From contig CP121691.1 in the NCBI GenBank assembly GCA_038396585.1, positions 1,860,001-1,924,000 on the forward strand: 64,000 bases of DNA, read 5' to 3'. The notes beneath the pieces were generated by a model. That model searched no databases, was not told the origin of the DNA, and saw only the letters and a program-made list of their open reading frames with translations. Positions 9,805-18,106 of this stretch are shown in pieces. A program made the translations under genes and the position numbers. The stretch is from Vallitaleaceae bacterium 9-2. GTDB lineage: Bacteria; Bacillota; Clostridia; Lachnospirales; Vallitaleaceae. How positions within the stretch are numbered: the stretch's first letter is position 1; each line of letters begins with the position of its first letter.

Positions 9805-9833
9805 ATTATACTCGATATACGACTATTTGTATA
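9805..9833 (-). promoter_or_regulatory. Putative pnp promoter
   Basis: The minus strand shows TATACA (9828-9833), 17 bases, then TATAAT (9805-9810). The -10 is perfect and the -35 matches four of six bases. It sits between the rpsO terminator and the pnp leader hairpin, which fits independent transcription of pnp. Confidence 0.6.
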
Positions 9834-9841
9834 GGTTTGAC

Positions 9842-9875
9842 CCAAAAAATATAGAGCGGAAAAAATCCGCTCTAT
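9842..9875 (-). terminator. Intrinsic terminator of rpsO
   Basis: A perfect 10-base stem (ATAGAGCGGA with TCCGCTCTAT, loop of five) is followed on the minus strand by a run of six T. It lies immediately after the rpsO stop codon. Confidence 0.9.
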
Positions 9876-9880
9876 AAAAT

Positions 9881-10144
9881 TTACTTTCTAAGACCTAATC
9901 GAGCAATCAATTCACGGTATGCTTCAATATCTGTATCTTGTAAGTATCTTAATAAGTTTCTTCTGTGACCAACCATTTTAAGAAGACCACGTCTTGAATG
10001 ATGATCTTTTTTATGCATTTTTAAATGCTCGTTAAGTTCGTTGATACGTGTTGTTAATAATGCGATTTGAACTTCTGGAGAACCTGTATCGTTTGGTGTT
10101 CTACCATAGTCTTTCATGATTTGTTGTTTTGTTTCTTTGTTCAT
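9881..10144 (-). CDS. rpsO: 30S ribosomal protein S15
   Basis: S15 is a primary 16S rRNA-binding protein that nucleates assembly of the 30S platform. The 87-residue length and the segments [29 protein letters not shown] and RRNLLRYL are diagnostic; the last two contact rRNA. AAGGAGG stands upstream of the ATG. The gene has its own promoter, an 84-base leader that may bind S15 for autocontrol, and a strong terminator, so it looks monocistronic with pnp following. Confidence 0.98.
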   Translation of the reverse strand: MNKETKQQIMKDYGRTPNDTGSPEVQIALLTTRINELNEHLKMHKKDHHSRRGLLKMVGHRRNLLRYLQDTDIEAYRELIARLGLRK

Positions 10145-10229
10145 AATATGAACCTCCTTTTGTTTTATAACGCTATTGCCAAGAAATCGGACGGAGATTC
10201 CAAACCCCTAGCATTAGCTTAACTTCCAA
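10145..10229 (-). promoter_or_regulatory. Candidate S15-binding leader of rpsO
   Basis: The leader has an outer imperfect pairing between AAGCTAATG and CAATAGCGTT that encloses an inner element (TTTGGAATCTCC to GTCCGATTTC). It ends just before the Shine-Dalgarno sequence. S15 represses its own translation through leader structures in several phyla, but these differ widely and I could not match this one to a named class. Confidence 0.4.
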
Positions 10230-10235
10230 TTTAAA

Positions 10236-10264
10236 ATAATAGCATACTTCCTCTTGCTTGTAAA
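10236..10264 (-). promoter_or_regulatory. rpsO promoter
   Basis: The minus strand shows TTTACA (10259-10264), 17 bases, then TATTAT (10236-10241), between the small Cys/Lys-rich gene and the rpsO leader. Each box differs from consensus at one position. Confidence 0.7.
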
Positions 10265-10273
10265 GGAGAAAGC

Positions 10274-10435
10274 TTATTTCTTCTTGTTTTTTTTCTTGTT
10301 CTTCTTGTCTTTTTTGTCTTTTTTCTTTTTAGCTTTTTTCTTTTTTGAGGGTTTGTCAAGATCTTTGGTTTCAAGTAATGGACAGTGACTACAATATTTT
10401 CCTTTTTTCTTCCATTTTCCGCAGCATTTAGCCAT
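10274..10435 (-). CDS. Small Cys-rich, lysine-tailed protein (53 residues)
   Basis: This short gene encodes MAKCCGKWKKKGKYCSHCP followed by a tail made mostly of Lys with a few Asp and Asn. The cysteines at 4, 5, 15 and 18 and His17 could form a single zinc site. The tail is so basic that RNA or ribosome binding is a fair guess, but that is inference. AAGGAT stands about eight bases before the ATG, and the start lies 13 bases after the ribF stop, so it is probably the last gene of the rimP-infB-ribF operon. I recall similar unnamed CC-K-rich proteins in other bacteria but cannot assign a function. Confidence 0.75.
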   Translation of the reverse strand: MAKCCGKWKKKGKYCSHCPLLETKDLDKPSKKKKAKKKKDKKDKKNKKKNKKK

Positions 10436-10448
10436 AGGCTTCATCCTT

Positions 10449-11372
10449 TCAAAGGTTGTAATATGCTCTGAGATCTTTTTCGTCTTCTTTCATTTGAGTG
10501 ACAAGTTCTTCAAGTGAATCATACTTTTCCTCGGTGCGTAAAAACTTATGAAATTTTACAAGAATACGTTCGCCGTATATCTCTTGATCAAAATCGATGA
10601 TGTATGTTTCCACTAATATTTCATAGATATTTTCGTCAATTGTGGGTTTGGTTCCGACATAGGTCAACCCATAGTAGGTTTGTCCAAGGACATCAACTTC
10701 GGTTGCATAGATTCCATTGCGCGGAAGCTGTTTATGTCCATCCGGCTTAACGTTAGCTGTTGGATACCCTATCGTACGTCCGAGTTTAGCACCTTCAATC
10801 ACAATGCCGGTTACAAAATATGGCCGTCCCATTAAGGTCTCGGCTAAGTCCATATCTGCTTCTTGTATCGCTTCCCGTATCCATGTACTGCTAATAATAC
10901 GATTATTATATGAGATTTTTTTCATAGCATGTAGACTATAGCCATACTCATGTGAATACTGTTCTAGCATTTCAATATTCCCTTTGCGCATTTTTCCAAA
11001 AGCATAATCTTCGCCAACGACGACTGCTTTGGCGCCTAAGTGTTCATGTAGAATACTTCGAATAAACTCTTCTGGCTCCATACCTGCAGTTTCTTTGGTA
11101 AAAGGAAACTGAATATAATAATCCATACCTTCGTTTTCAGCCACATGTTGTTTTTCCATATCCGTATTGATAAGTGCAACTTCATGTTTTGATAACACAT
11201 GGGTTGGATGTGGATAGAATGTAAAAAAAGCAGTTTTAAGCTGTTGCTCTTTTGCAATTTCTTTTGCTTTAGCTAAAAGTGTTAAATGTCCTTTATGCAA
11301 GCCGTCAAAATTTCCAAGGACAACAACGGTGTTTTTTAAAGTACTTTGTTGAATATTATTAATAAATTTCAT
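10449..11372 (-). CDS. ribF: Bifunctional riboflavin kinase / FAD synthetase
   Basis: RibF makes FMN from riboflavin and FAD from FMN. The N-terminal nucleotidyltransferase domain shows LGNFDGLHKGH (HxGH-type motif, about residues 19-29) and a later ISSTWIREAI. The C-terminal flavokinase domain shows GRTIGYPTANV and NGIYAT. I chose the ATG at 11372 (307 residues), which has GAGG upstream. A GTG at 11384 overlapping the truB stop by one base is an alternative. No FMN riboswitch is present, as expected for an internal operon gene. Confidence 0.95.
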   Translation of the reverse strand: MKFINNIQQSTLKNTVVVLGNFDGLHKGHLTLLAKAKEIAKEQQLKTAFFTFYPHPTHVLSKHEVALINTDMEKQHVAENEGMDYYIQFPFTKETAGMEPEEFIRSILHEHLGAKAVVVGEDYAFGKMRKGNIEMLEQYSHEYGYSLHAMKKISYNNRIISSTWIREAIQEADMDLAETLMGRPYFVTGIVIEGAKLGRTIGYPTANVKPDGHKQLPRNGIYATEVDVLGQTYYGLTYVGTKPTIDENIYEILVETYIIDFDQEIYGERILVKFHKFLRTEEKYDSLEELVTQMKEDEKDLRAYYNL

Positions 11373-11383
11373 CCCATACCTCA

Positions 11384-12307
11384 CTAGTAAAACATTTTTT
11401 CAACTCTTAATATTGGAGTGTCATTCTGTTCATCTATAACATAAAGACCGACAAAACGTTCATTTGAATCATAAAGTCGATACCTTTTATTCTTGGTTAT
11501 ATCAATCGTGTTGAGTGCTACTTGTTGATTGACGAACACGTTTGAAAGTTTGTTTCCGTTATGAATGCACGCATCATATTCTGATGATACAATAATCTTA
11601 GGGCATTCGTCAAATAAGGATTCAATGGAATAAAGCTTTGTCGTTAACTGTTGCTCAAGCATGGCTTGCTTAATCGCCTCTATATGTAATGCATCGTTAA
11701 TGTTAAACTCGCCAACACGGGTTCTAATCAGCTCAGTCATACATGCTCCATAACCTAGTTTTTGTCCGAGGTCGTGGATTAACGTTCGAATGTACGTTCC
11801 TTTTGAACATGTCACATCAAAACGATAGCAATGGTTCCCTAAGGAAGTAAACTGTTCAATCTGGAAGATGTGTACTAAACGAGGTTCACGTTCAACTTCA
11901 ATTCCTTGTCGTGCCAATTCATATAAGCGTTTACCATCTTTTTTTATGGCAGAATACATCGGAGGTACTTGCATATACTCTCCTAAAAAAGTCATCAAAA
12001 CTTCGTGTACTTTTGCATCATCAACAGATATCTCTCCATGATACTGATGAAGAACTGTTCCGCTTATATCTTGAGTGTCTGTTTCTATGCCTAGCTCTAA
12101 TGTTGCGCGATAGGTCTTATTCATATTTGTTAGTAAATCAACGACTTTTGTTGCTTTACCTACACAAATAGGTAAAACACCCGTCGCATCCGGATCAAGT
12201 GTTCCTGTGTGACCGATGCGACGAATATTTAAGATACGTCGTAGTTGTGCAACAACATCAAAAGAGGTCATGCCTTTATCTTTGTATACATTAAGAATTC
12301 CGTTCAT
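11384..12307 (-). CDS. truB: tRNA pseudouridine-55 synthase
   Basis: TruB makes pseudouridine 55 in the T-loop of nearly all tRNAs. The catalytic motif is GHTGTLDPDATGVLP near residues 32-46, with Asp39 as nucleophile. KGTYIRTLIHDLG later is the conserved TruB motif, and a PUA-like C-terminus is expected. The ATG at 12307 gives MNGILNVYK, the usual family start, and lies 17 bases inside nrnA. Upstream in-frame starts inside nrnA are less likely. Length is 307 residues. Confidence 0.95.
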   Translation of the reverse strand: MNGILNVYKDKGMTSFDVVAQLRRILNIRRIGHTGTLDPDATGVLPICVGKATKVVDLLTNMNKTYRATLELGIETDTQDISGTVLHQYHGEISVDDAKVHEVLMTFLGEYMQVPPMYSAIKKDGKRLYELARQGIEVEREPRLVHIFQIEQFTSLGNHCYRFDVTCSKGTYIRTLIHDLGQKLGYGACMTELIRTRVGEFNINDALHIEAIKQAMLEQQLTTKLYSIESLFDECPKIIVSSEYDACIHNGNKLSNVFVNQQVALNTIDITKNKRYRLYDSNERFVGLYVIDEQNDTPILRVEKMFY

Positions 12308-13283
12308 ATGCATCAACCAACTCTCTTGTAAATAACTTGATAATATCATCTAATTGTCCGTCTATTGAACATCCGGCGGCTTTCACATGCCCACCACCTT
12401 GATATTTTTGTGCAATTTCACACACATTAATGCTTGAATTCGAACGAAAGCTAATCTTATATTTATTATAATCTAATCCTAAAATAAAGCAACTAACCTT
12501 AGCGGTATCAACTTCAATAAGCTGATTTACAATCGACTCTGTATCACTTTTTTCAAGAGCATGTTCACACATCTGTTCATGGGAGATGTATGTTAAGACA
12601 ATATGTCCTTGTTGTATAGCTTGAATATTAGAGAGTGCTATTTCAAGTGCCTTTAAAGATTTTAGGGTTTTGGTAAAATATAGCTTATTGATCAAAAATG
12701 TTTGATCGACGCCACCATCAACTAGTTTAGCCGCTATAAGATGGGTTTCTTTACGGGTACAGTCATGTTTAAAAAGTCCTGTATCGTAGATAATCCCTGT
12801 GTACAGTGCTGTTGCTACGTTCAAATCTTGAATGGTGCCATTTTTATCTAGATTAAGCATCATTCCGATGACTTCGCAAGTAGAACTTGCATCGACATCG
12901 ACATGTTGATAATCACCAAAATGTGTGTTGCTGCTATGATGATCAATGTTAAACGTACATGTTGCTTTATTAAAAAGCTCAAGGAAAGGTTCAATTCGAC
13001 TTAAGTCTCCTGAATCAACAACAATAAGTTGATATGGAGCATTAAGGAGACTTTCTTTGTTCTGCTGATATTCCTCTTGAGTGATAATATCAGCATAGCC
13101 CTTTAAAAAATCATAGCCTCGCGGCCTATTTTCAAGCACAACGCTTACACGATATCCTGTATGATCTAAGAGATGATACATTGCCAAAGCAGCTCCAATA
13201 CAATCGCCATCAGGATGAATATGCCCTGTAATATAGACATGCTCATCCATTGACAAGTGCGTAGTTAAATCAACGTAGTTCAT
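12291..13283 (-). CDS. nrnA: DHH-family oligoribonuclease / pAp phosphatase
   Basis: NrnA degrades nanoRNAs from the 5' end and dephosphorylates 3'-phosphoadenosine 5'-phosphate. The DHH domain motifs are HPDGDCIGAALA, VVDSGD, and the signature IDHHSSN near residue 117. The DHHA1 domain ends with the substrate motif GGGHVKAAGC. Length 330 is typical. AGGTGAT precedes the ATG. The position between rbfA and truB is the standard Firmicute order. Confidence 0.94.
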   Translation of the reverse strand: MNYVDLTTHLSMDEHVYITGHIHPDGDCIGAALAMYHLLDHTGYRVSVVLENRPRGYDFLKGYADIITQEEYQQNKESLLNAPYQLIVVDSGDLSRIEPFLELFNKATCTFNIDHHSSNTHFGDYQHVDVDASSTCEVIGMMLNLDKNGTIQDLNVATALYTGIIYDTGLFKHDCTRKETHLIAAKLVDGGVDQTFLINKLYFTKTLKSLKALEIALSNIQAIQQGHIVLTYISHEQMCEHALEKSDTESIVNQLIEVDTAKVSCFILGLDYNKYKISFRSNSSINVCEIAQKYQGGGHVKAAGCSIDGQLDDIIKLFTRELVDAYERNS

Positions 13284-13297
13284 TTTATCACCTGCTC

Positions 13298-13660
13298 TTA
13301 GTCTTCATCGTGATGATTGACTTCATCAATTAATTTGCTCATCTTAACGCCATATTCAATTGAATGGTCAATGACAAAAATCAATTCCGGAGTATTCCTT
13401 AAGTTGACTTTTTGTGCCAACTGACGACGAATAAATCCAGCTGAATTTTTCAAGCCTTCCAAAGTCTCTTGATGTTTTGTTTCATCACCAAGCGTACTAA
13501 AATGCACTTTGCAAAACTTTAAATCAGGTGTAGTATCCACATGGACAATACTCGTTAGTGTGTCAACCCGCGGGTCTTTTAATCCGTTACGGATAATCGC
13601 ACTGATTTCATGCTTAATTTCTTCATTGATTCGTATAATTCGGTTGCTGTTTTTTTTCAT
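13298..13660 (-). CDS. rbfA: Ribosome-binding factor A
   Basis: RbfA binds the 30S precursor and supports late 16S rRNA maturation and cold adaptation. The 120-residue KH-like protein contains LKDPRVD and the strand VHVDTTPDLKFCKVHFS, both characteristic. I use the ATG at 13660, six bases after AAGGTG. A GTG nine bases further upstream overlaps that site and is unlikely. It lies between infB and nrnA in the usual order. Confidence 0.95.
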   Translation of the reverse strand: MKKNSNRIIRINEEIKHEISAIIRNGLKDPRVDTLTSIVHVDTTPDLKFCKVHFSTLGDETKHQETLEGLKNSAGFIRRQLAQKVNLRNTPELIFVIDHSIEYGVKMSKLIDEVNHHDED

Positions 13661-13687
13661 AATTATCACCTTCTTAACTTCAAATCG

Positions 13688-15793
13688 TTATCTTGGTATT
13701 TCTTCCATGATAAAGGCTTCGATGACATCACCTGTTTTTATATCATTGTATTTTTCTAGCATGATACCACATTCATAGCCTGTCGCTACTTCTTTTGCAT
13801 CATCTTTAAAACGTTTTAATGACGCTAGGGCACCTTCAAATAATACAATTCCATCACGTACAAGACGTACTTGACAGTTTCGTTGGATTTTCCCGTCCGT
13901 TACATAGGAACCAGCTATTGTACCGACATTGGATACTTTAAAGGTATCACGAACTTCTGCATGTCCAATAACTTTTTCTTCATAAATCGGGTCAAGCATT
14001 CCCTTCATTGCAAGTTCAATGTCTTCAATTGCATTGTATATAACGCGGTATAGACGAACATCAATTTTTTCACGGTCTGCAGTAATTTTTGCATTTGACT
14101 CCGGTCGGACATTAAATCCTATTATGATGGCGTTGGATGCACTCGCTAACATTACATCCGATTCATTAATGGCACCTACTCCACCATGGATAATATTTAT
14201 TATTACTTCCTCGTTTGAAAGCTTCATTAAACTTTGTTTTACGGCTTCAACAGAACCTTGAACATCCGCTTTTACAATTAATTTAAGTTCTTTCATTTCA
14301 CCTTCATGAATTTGATGGAACAAATCATCTAAAGTTACTTTTTGAGGTGTGTTTTGTATCATTTTTTCACGAACATTTGATTGGAGACGCTCAGATAACT
14401 GTCGTGCTTCACGTTCGTTATTGGTTTGATAGAAAGCTTCTCCTGCAGAAGGAACTTCGCTAAGACCTAGAATCTCAACCGGAGTTGAAGGTCCTGCAGT
14501 TCGTACACGCTTACCTTGATCGTTAATCATCGCTCGTACTCTACCATGTGTTGTACCAGCTAAAATTGAATCACCAATTTTTAAGGTTCCGTTTTGTACC
14601 AAGACTGTAGCAACAGGTCCTCGTCCTTTATCAAGTTGAGCTTCTACAATCGTTCCACGAGCCGCACGTTTTGGATTAGCTTTGAGTTCACCCAATTCTG
14701 CAACGAGAAGAATCATTTCCAGAAGTTGATCAATTCCAGTATGCTGAATCGCAGATACATGAACACAAATTGTATCTCCTCCCCAATCTTCTGTTACAAG
14801 ACCATATTCAATAAGCTCTTGTTTTACTCGATCTGGATTTGCGCCTTCTTTGTCAATTTTATTAATGGCAACAATAATTTGTACACCGGCTGCTTTTGCA
14901 TGGTTAATCGCTTCAACCGTTTGTGGCATAACACCATCATCAGCTGCAACAACTAAAATAGCGATATCCGTAGCCATTGCACCACGTAGACGCATGGCTG
15001 TAAAAGCTTCATGTCCTGGTGTATCTAAAAATGTAATCTTTTCATTATTTAATTCAACAGAATATGCACCGATATGTTGTGTAATACCACCATGCTCGCC
15101 TTCGGTAACGCGTGCTTTTCGGATGGCATCTAGAAGAGAAGTCTTCCCATGGTCAACATGTCCCATAACGACAACAACCGGAGGACGTTTCACTAAATCT
15201 TTTTCGTCATCGATATCATCTTCAGCGAAAAATTCTTCAATAAAATCCTTCTCTTGTTCTTTTTCAATCAGAACTTCATACTCTAGTCCGATTTCAACGG
15301 CTAAATCAAAATTAATCTCTTGATTGGCAGTCGCCATAATTCCTTTTAACATAAGATATTTTACAATCTCTGATATGGGGCACTCGATTTTTTCAGCCAA
15401 TGCTTTTACAGAAATTTCTTCTCCGATGTAGATAACGTCTTCTTTTTCTTCAACTTCAACTTCTTTACGATGTTTTTTTGATGTCTTTTGTTTTTTGTTT
15501 GGCGCTTCATCGGCTGAGGTATTTTGCTTTACTTGTTTGCCTGTTGTTTTAGTTGTAGTTTGTGTGTTTTTTGTCGAAACTTCTTTTTTAGGTTCTATAT
15601 TTTGACCCACCTTATTCGATTCATTTTTTGTTTCATCTTCATTATAATATTCGATAACAATTTTTTGATCTTCTTCTTTTATCGAACTCATATGATTTTT
15701 TACGGGTATATCAAAGTCTTTTAGCGTGTTGATTAGATCTTTTGAATCTATTCCCAGATCTTTTGCTATCTCGTGTACACGTCTTTTTGACAT
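13688..15793 (-). CDS. infB: Translation initiation factor IF-2
   Basis: IF-2 is the GTPase that places fMet-tRNA on the 30S subunit and promotes 50S joining. The 701-residue protein has an N-terminal IF2_N helix domain, a Lys/Glu-rich linker, a second IF2_N domain, then the G domain with [20 protein letters not shown] and NKID, followed by domains II-IV. The start at 15793 ([14 protein letters not shown]) is supported by GGAGGTGAAAGG directly upstream. It lies four bases after ylxQ within the nusA operon. Confidence 0.98.
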   Translation of the reverse strand: MSKRRVHEIAKDLGIDSKDLINTLKDFDIPVKNHMSSIKEEDQKIVIEYYNEDETKNESNKVGQNIEPKKEVSTKNTQTTTKTTGKQVKQNTSADEAPNKKQKTSKKHRKEVEVEEKEDVIYIGEEISVKALAEKIECPISEIVKYLMLKGIMATANQEINFDLAVEIGLEYEVLIEKEQEKDFIEEFFAEDDIDDEKDLVKRPPVVVVMGHVDHGKTSLLDAIRKARVTEGEHGGITQHIGAYSVELNNEKITFLDTPGHEAFTAMRLRGAMATDIAILVVAADDGVMPQTVEAINHAKAAGVQIIVAINKIDKEGANPDRVKQELIEYGLVTEDWGGDTICVHVSAIQHTGIDQLLEMILLVAELGELKANPKRAARGTIVEAQLDKGRGPVATVLVQNGTLKIGDSILAGTTHGRVRAMINDQGKRVRTAGPSTPVEILGLSEVPSAGEAFYQTNNEREARQLSERLQSNVREKMIQNTPQKVTLDDLFHQIHEGEMKELKLIVKADVQGSVEAVKQSLMKLSNEEVIINIIHGGVGAINESDVMLASASNAIIIGFNVRPESNAKITADREKIDVRLYRVIYNAIEDIELAMKGMLDPIYEEKVIGHAEVRDTFKVSNVGTIAGSYVTDGKIQRNCQVRLVRDGIVLFEGALASLKRFKDDAKEVATGYECGIMLEKYNDIKTGDVIEAFIMEEIPR

Positions 15794-15797
15794 CCTT

Positions 15798-16094
15798 TCA
15801 CCTCCATGTTTTTTCAATGCTCATTGCAAATTGTTCATCTGTAACACAAATCGTCGCACGAAACTGCTTTCCGATTGCATGACCTAATTCCTCTTTATCA
15901 AATGCTATGATATAGGGGATTTGTCTATAGTTACACATATTCACAAATTTCTTTTTTGTATTATCTGATGCATTATCGGCAATAACAACCAGGTGAGCAT
16001 GACCTGCTTTTATTGCTGTCTCAACAGAAAATTCTCCAGAAGCGATTTTTCCTGCTTTTTGACATAATCCAATCATATTTAAGGTCTTATTCAA
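15798..16094 (-). CDS. L7Ae/YlxQ-type ribosomal protein-like K-turn binder
   Basis: This 98-residue protein belongs to the L7Ae/L30e/S12e/Gadd45 family, matching Bacillus YlxQ. The core [15 protein letters not shown] and the [15 protein letters not shown] segment define the RNA-binding loop that typically recognises kink-turns. Its place between ylxR and infB is conserved in Firmicutes. The start at 16094 is a TTG overlapping ylxR by eight bases, with AAGGAGG 12 bases upstream. An ATG at 16076 has no site. Confidence 0.9.
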   Translation of the reverse strand: MNKTLNMIGLCQKAGKIASGEFSVETAIKAGHAHLVVIADNASDNTKKKFVNMCNYRQIPYIIAFDKEELGHAIGKQFRATICVTDEQFAMSIEKTWR

Positions 16095-16353
16095 GTTTAT
16101 CTAGCGCCTCCTTTAGATTTTCACCAATCTCTTGAGGGATTTTACACTTAAATGAACGTTCCAGTCCTTTGTTTTTCAAAGATTTTTCCAAACATTCTTT
16201 GGACTTACAGATATATGCGCCTCGACCATTCGCTTTGCCGGAAACATCGATTAAAAAATCGCCCTCGGACGTTCGAACGACACGTAGCATCTCGCGCTTA
16301 TCTTTTAACTCTTGACATCCTGTACATTTACGTAATGGCTTCTTCTTGGTCAT
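16087..16353 (-). CDS. rnpM: YlxR/RnpM, RNase P modulator
   Basis: This 88-residue DUF448 protein matches YlxR, which binds RNA and has been described in Bacillus as a modulator of RNase P activity (RnpM). The conserved opening RKCTGC, the KREMLRVVR strand and GRGAYICKSKECLEK, with CxxC-type cysteines, are present. It starts two bases downstream of the nusA stop. The role rests on family knowledge. Confidence 0.92.
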   Translation of the reverse strand: MTKKKPLRKCTGCQELKDKREMLRVVRTSEGDFLIDVSGKANGRGAYICKSKECLEKSLKNKGLERSFKCKIPQEIGENLKEALDKLE

Positions 16354-16355
16354 AA

Positions 16356-17510
16356 TTACTCCTCAAATAATGATTCATCAAATGGATTGATTTCTACTTC
16401 AACGTCTTGTCTGCTATTCGCACTCAAAAATAATATTTCTGGATTATCTAAATCTTCTTCTGTGATAAATCCGATTTCTTTTGCCTGCGTTTCACTTTTT
16501 ATATCAATACGATATCCGGTCAACTTTGCCGCCAGACGAGCATTTTGACCTTCCTTACCGATGGCAAGGGATAATTGATAATCCGGAACGATGACTTTCG
16601 CACTTTTTTCCGCCTTATTAACCGCAACTTGAACGACTTTAGAAGGACTAAGGGATGCGGCGATAAATTCAGCCATATTATCATTCCAAGGAATAATATC
16701 AATTTTTTCACCATTTAATTCATCAACAATTATACTGACTCTTGAACCATTATGCCCAACACATGAACCGACAGGATCGACTTCATCCTTTGTAGAATAC
16801 ACTGCAATTTTTGTTCGTGAACCTGCTTCTCTAGATATTGACTTGATTTCAACAGTTCCATCATGAACTTCCGGAACTTCGCTTTCAAAAAGGCGTTTGA
16901 CTAAATCCGGGTGAGTTCTTGATACATATATTTTAGGTCCTTTTGTCCCTGACTTTACTTCAATTACATAGACTTTAATTCGTTCATTAATTGAATAAGT
17001 CTCACCTGGAACTTGCTCTTTGTCAGCAAGGATTGCATCAATTTTCCCAAGATTTACGATAACACTGTCTTTGACGCTGCGTTGGATAATTCCAGTCACC
17101 ACTTCTTTTTCTTTTTCTTGATAAGAATTTAATAGCAAATCACGTTCAGCTTCACGAATTTTTTGCACGACAACTTGTTTTGCCTTTTGTGCCGCAATTC
17201 TTCCAAAATCCTTAGGTGTTACCTCAATTTGGACATGGTCTTCGACATCAAGATTTGCATCAATTTCTCTTGCCTCGGCTAAAGAAATTTGCAATTCTTT
17301 ATGTTCTACATTTTCGACAACTTCTTTTTCAGCAAGAACAATAACATTGCCCTTTTCTTTGTCAATAGTCACTTGAATATTTTGGGACGTCCCAAAATGG
17401 TTCTTACAAGCTGTTAGCAAAGAGTTTTCAATTGCTTCCAGCAAAACCTCTTTGCTAATATTTTTTTCTTTTTCAATTTGTTCCAATGCTTGAATGAATT
17501 CAGCATTCAT
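16356..17510 (-). CDS. nusA: Transcription termination/antitermination factor NusA
   Basis: NusA binds RNA polymerase and nascent RNA to control pausing, termination and antitermination. The 384-residue protein has the N-terminal polymerase-binding domain, an S1 domain, and two KH domains containing DPVGSCVGHNGSRVS and AIGKEGQNARLAAKLTGY. It lacks the acidic C-terminal repeats of enterobacterial NusA, as is normal for Firmicutes. AAGGAGG precedes the ATG. It follows rimP in the operon, and its own leader hairpin upstream of rimP may be a feedback target. Confidence 0.97.
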   Translation of the reverse strand: MNAEFIQALEQIEKEKNISKEVLLEAIENSLLTACKNHFGTSQNIQVTIDKEKGNVIVLAEKEVVENVEHKELQISLAEAREIDANLDVEDHVQIEVTPKDFGRIAAQKAKQVVVQKIREAERDLLLNSYQEKEKEVVTGIIQRSVKDSVIVNLGKIDAILADKEQVPGETYSINERIKVYVIEVKSGTKGPKIYVSRTHPDLVKRLFESEVPEVHDGTVEIKSISREAGSRTKIAVYSTKDEVDPVGSCVGHNGSRVSIIVDELNGEKIDIIPWNDNMAEFIAASLSPSKVVQVAVNKAEKSAKVIVPDYQLSLAIGKEGQNARLAAKLTGYRIDIKSETQAKEIGFITEEDLDNPEILFLSANSRQDVEVEINPFDESLFEE

Positions 17511-17534
17511 TGTTTTATCCTCCTTAAACCTACC

Positions 17535-17999
17535 TTAAAAGATGATTGCTAGGCGTATGATTGCAATATCTTTTCTTGGGAAAGCTTGTGCATTTCCTTC
17601 GATATCAATCGTTACTGTTTCGTCATCATAAGCTATGAGTTCACCTGAAAATTCTTTGTTTTTGTCGATCGCTTTATAAAGTTTGAGCTCTACCATATCT
17701 CCTAGATGCCTTTCAAAATCTTTGTCTTTTTTTAAAGGGCGATCTAGTCCTGGAGAACTCACCTCCAAAATATAAGGGTCTTTGATTGGATCTTTTACAT
17801 CCAGCTTCTTTTCTAATGCTCGGCTAACGAGCTCACAGTCATTTACTGTGATACCTTCAGGTTTGTCCAGGTATACTCTCAAATACCATTGATTCGCTTC
17901 TTTGATATACTCAACATCTACACATTCAAATCCGTTCTCTTGTAGAATAGGCTCAAGAAGTTTATACGTTATCTTTTCGACTGAATCCTTCGATGCCAT
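17535..17999 (-). CDS. rimP: Ribosome maturation factor RimP
   Basis: RimP assists 30S maturation. The 154-residue protein shows the N-terminal LLEPILQENGFECVDVEYI, the dinucleotide-binding-like segment CELVSRALEKKLD, and the signature YILEVSSPGLDRPLK. The start at 17999 (MASKDSVEK) is supported by AAAGGAT nine bases upstream. A longer frame to 18059 would run through the leader hairpin and is rejected. It is the first gene of the nusA-infB operon. Confidence 0.95.
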   Translation of the reverse strand: MASKDSVEKITYKLLEPILQENGFECVDVEYIKEANQWYLRVYLDKPEGITVNDCELVSRALEKKLDVKDPIKDPYILEVSSPGLDRPLKKDKDFERHLGDMVELKLYKAIDKNKEFSGELIAYDDETVTIDIEGNAQAFPRKDIAIIRLAIIF

Positions 18000-18022
18000 A
18001 GCAACACATCCTTTCCTTCTGC

Positions 18023-18050
18023 AAATAAAAGAGTGGACATATGTCCACTC
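18023..18050 (-). promoter_or_regulatory. Terminator-like hairpin in the rimP-nusA leader
   Basis: A perfect inverted repeat GAGTGGAC-ATAT-GTCCACTC (18031-18050) is followed on the minus strand by TTTTATTT. It lies downstream of a strong promoter (18078-18106) and about 30 bases before the rimP ATG, so transcripts of the operon must read through it. It may be an attenuator, or a terminator for gpsA mRNA. An AAAGGAG lies at its 5' edge. Confidence 0.65.
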
Positions 18051-18077
18051 CTTTCGCATTAATCACTTATCTGCTAC

Positions 18078-18106
18078 ATTATATCATAATTCATATGATA
18101 TTACAA
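18078..18106 (-). promoter_or_regulatory. Promoter of the rimP-nusA-infB operon
   Basis: The minus strand shows TTGTAA (18101-18106), 17 bases, then TATAAT (18078-18083). The -35 overlaps the gpsA stop codon. The predicted leader is about 70 bases. Confidence 0.8.

Noticed and set aside
10274-10330. Low-complexity A/T tract as a non-coding slip region
   Set aside because: It is the Lys-rich tail of a small gene with intact frame, ribosome site and Cys-containing N-terminus.
14594-15323. Long plus-strand reading frames opposite infB
   Set aside because: They are antisense to a conserved gene, lack ribosome sites and encode no recognisable domain.
17535-18059. Longer rimP with 20 extra residues
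   Set aside because: The extension is encoded by the leader hairpin and has no conserved sequence; the ATG at 17999 has the better site.
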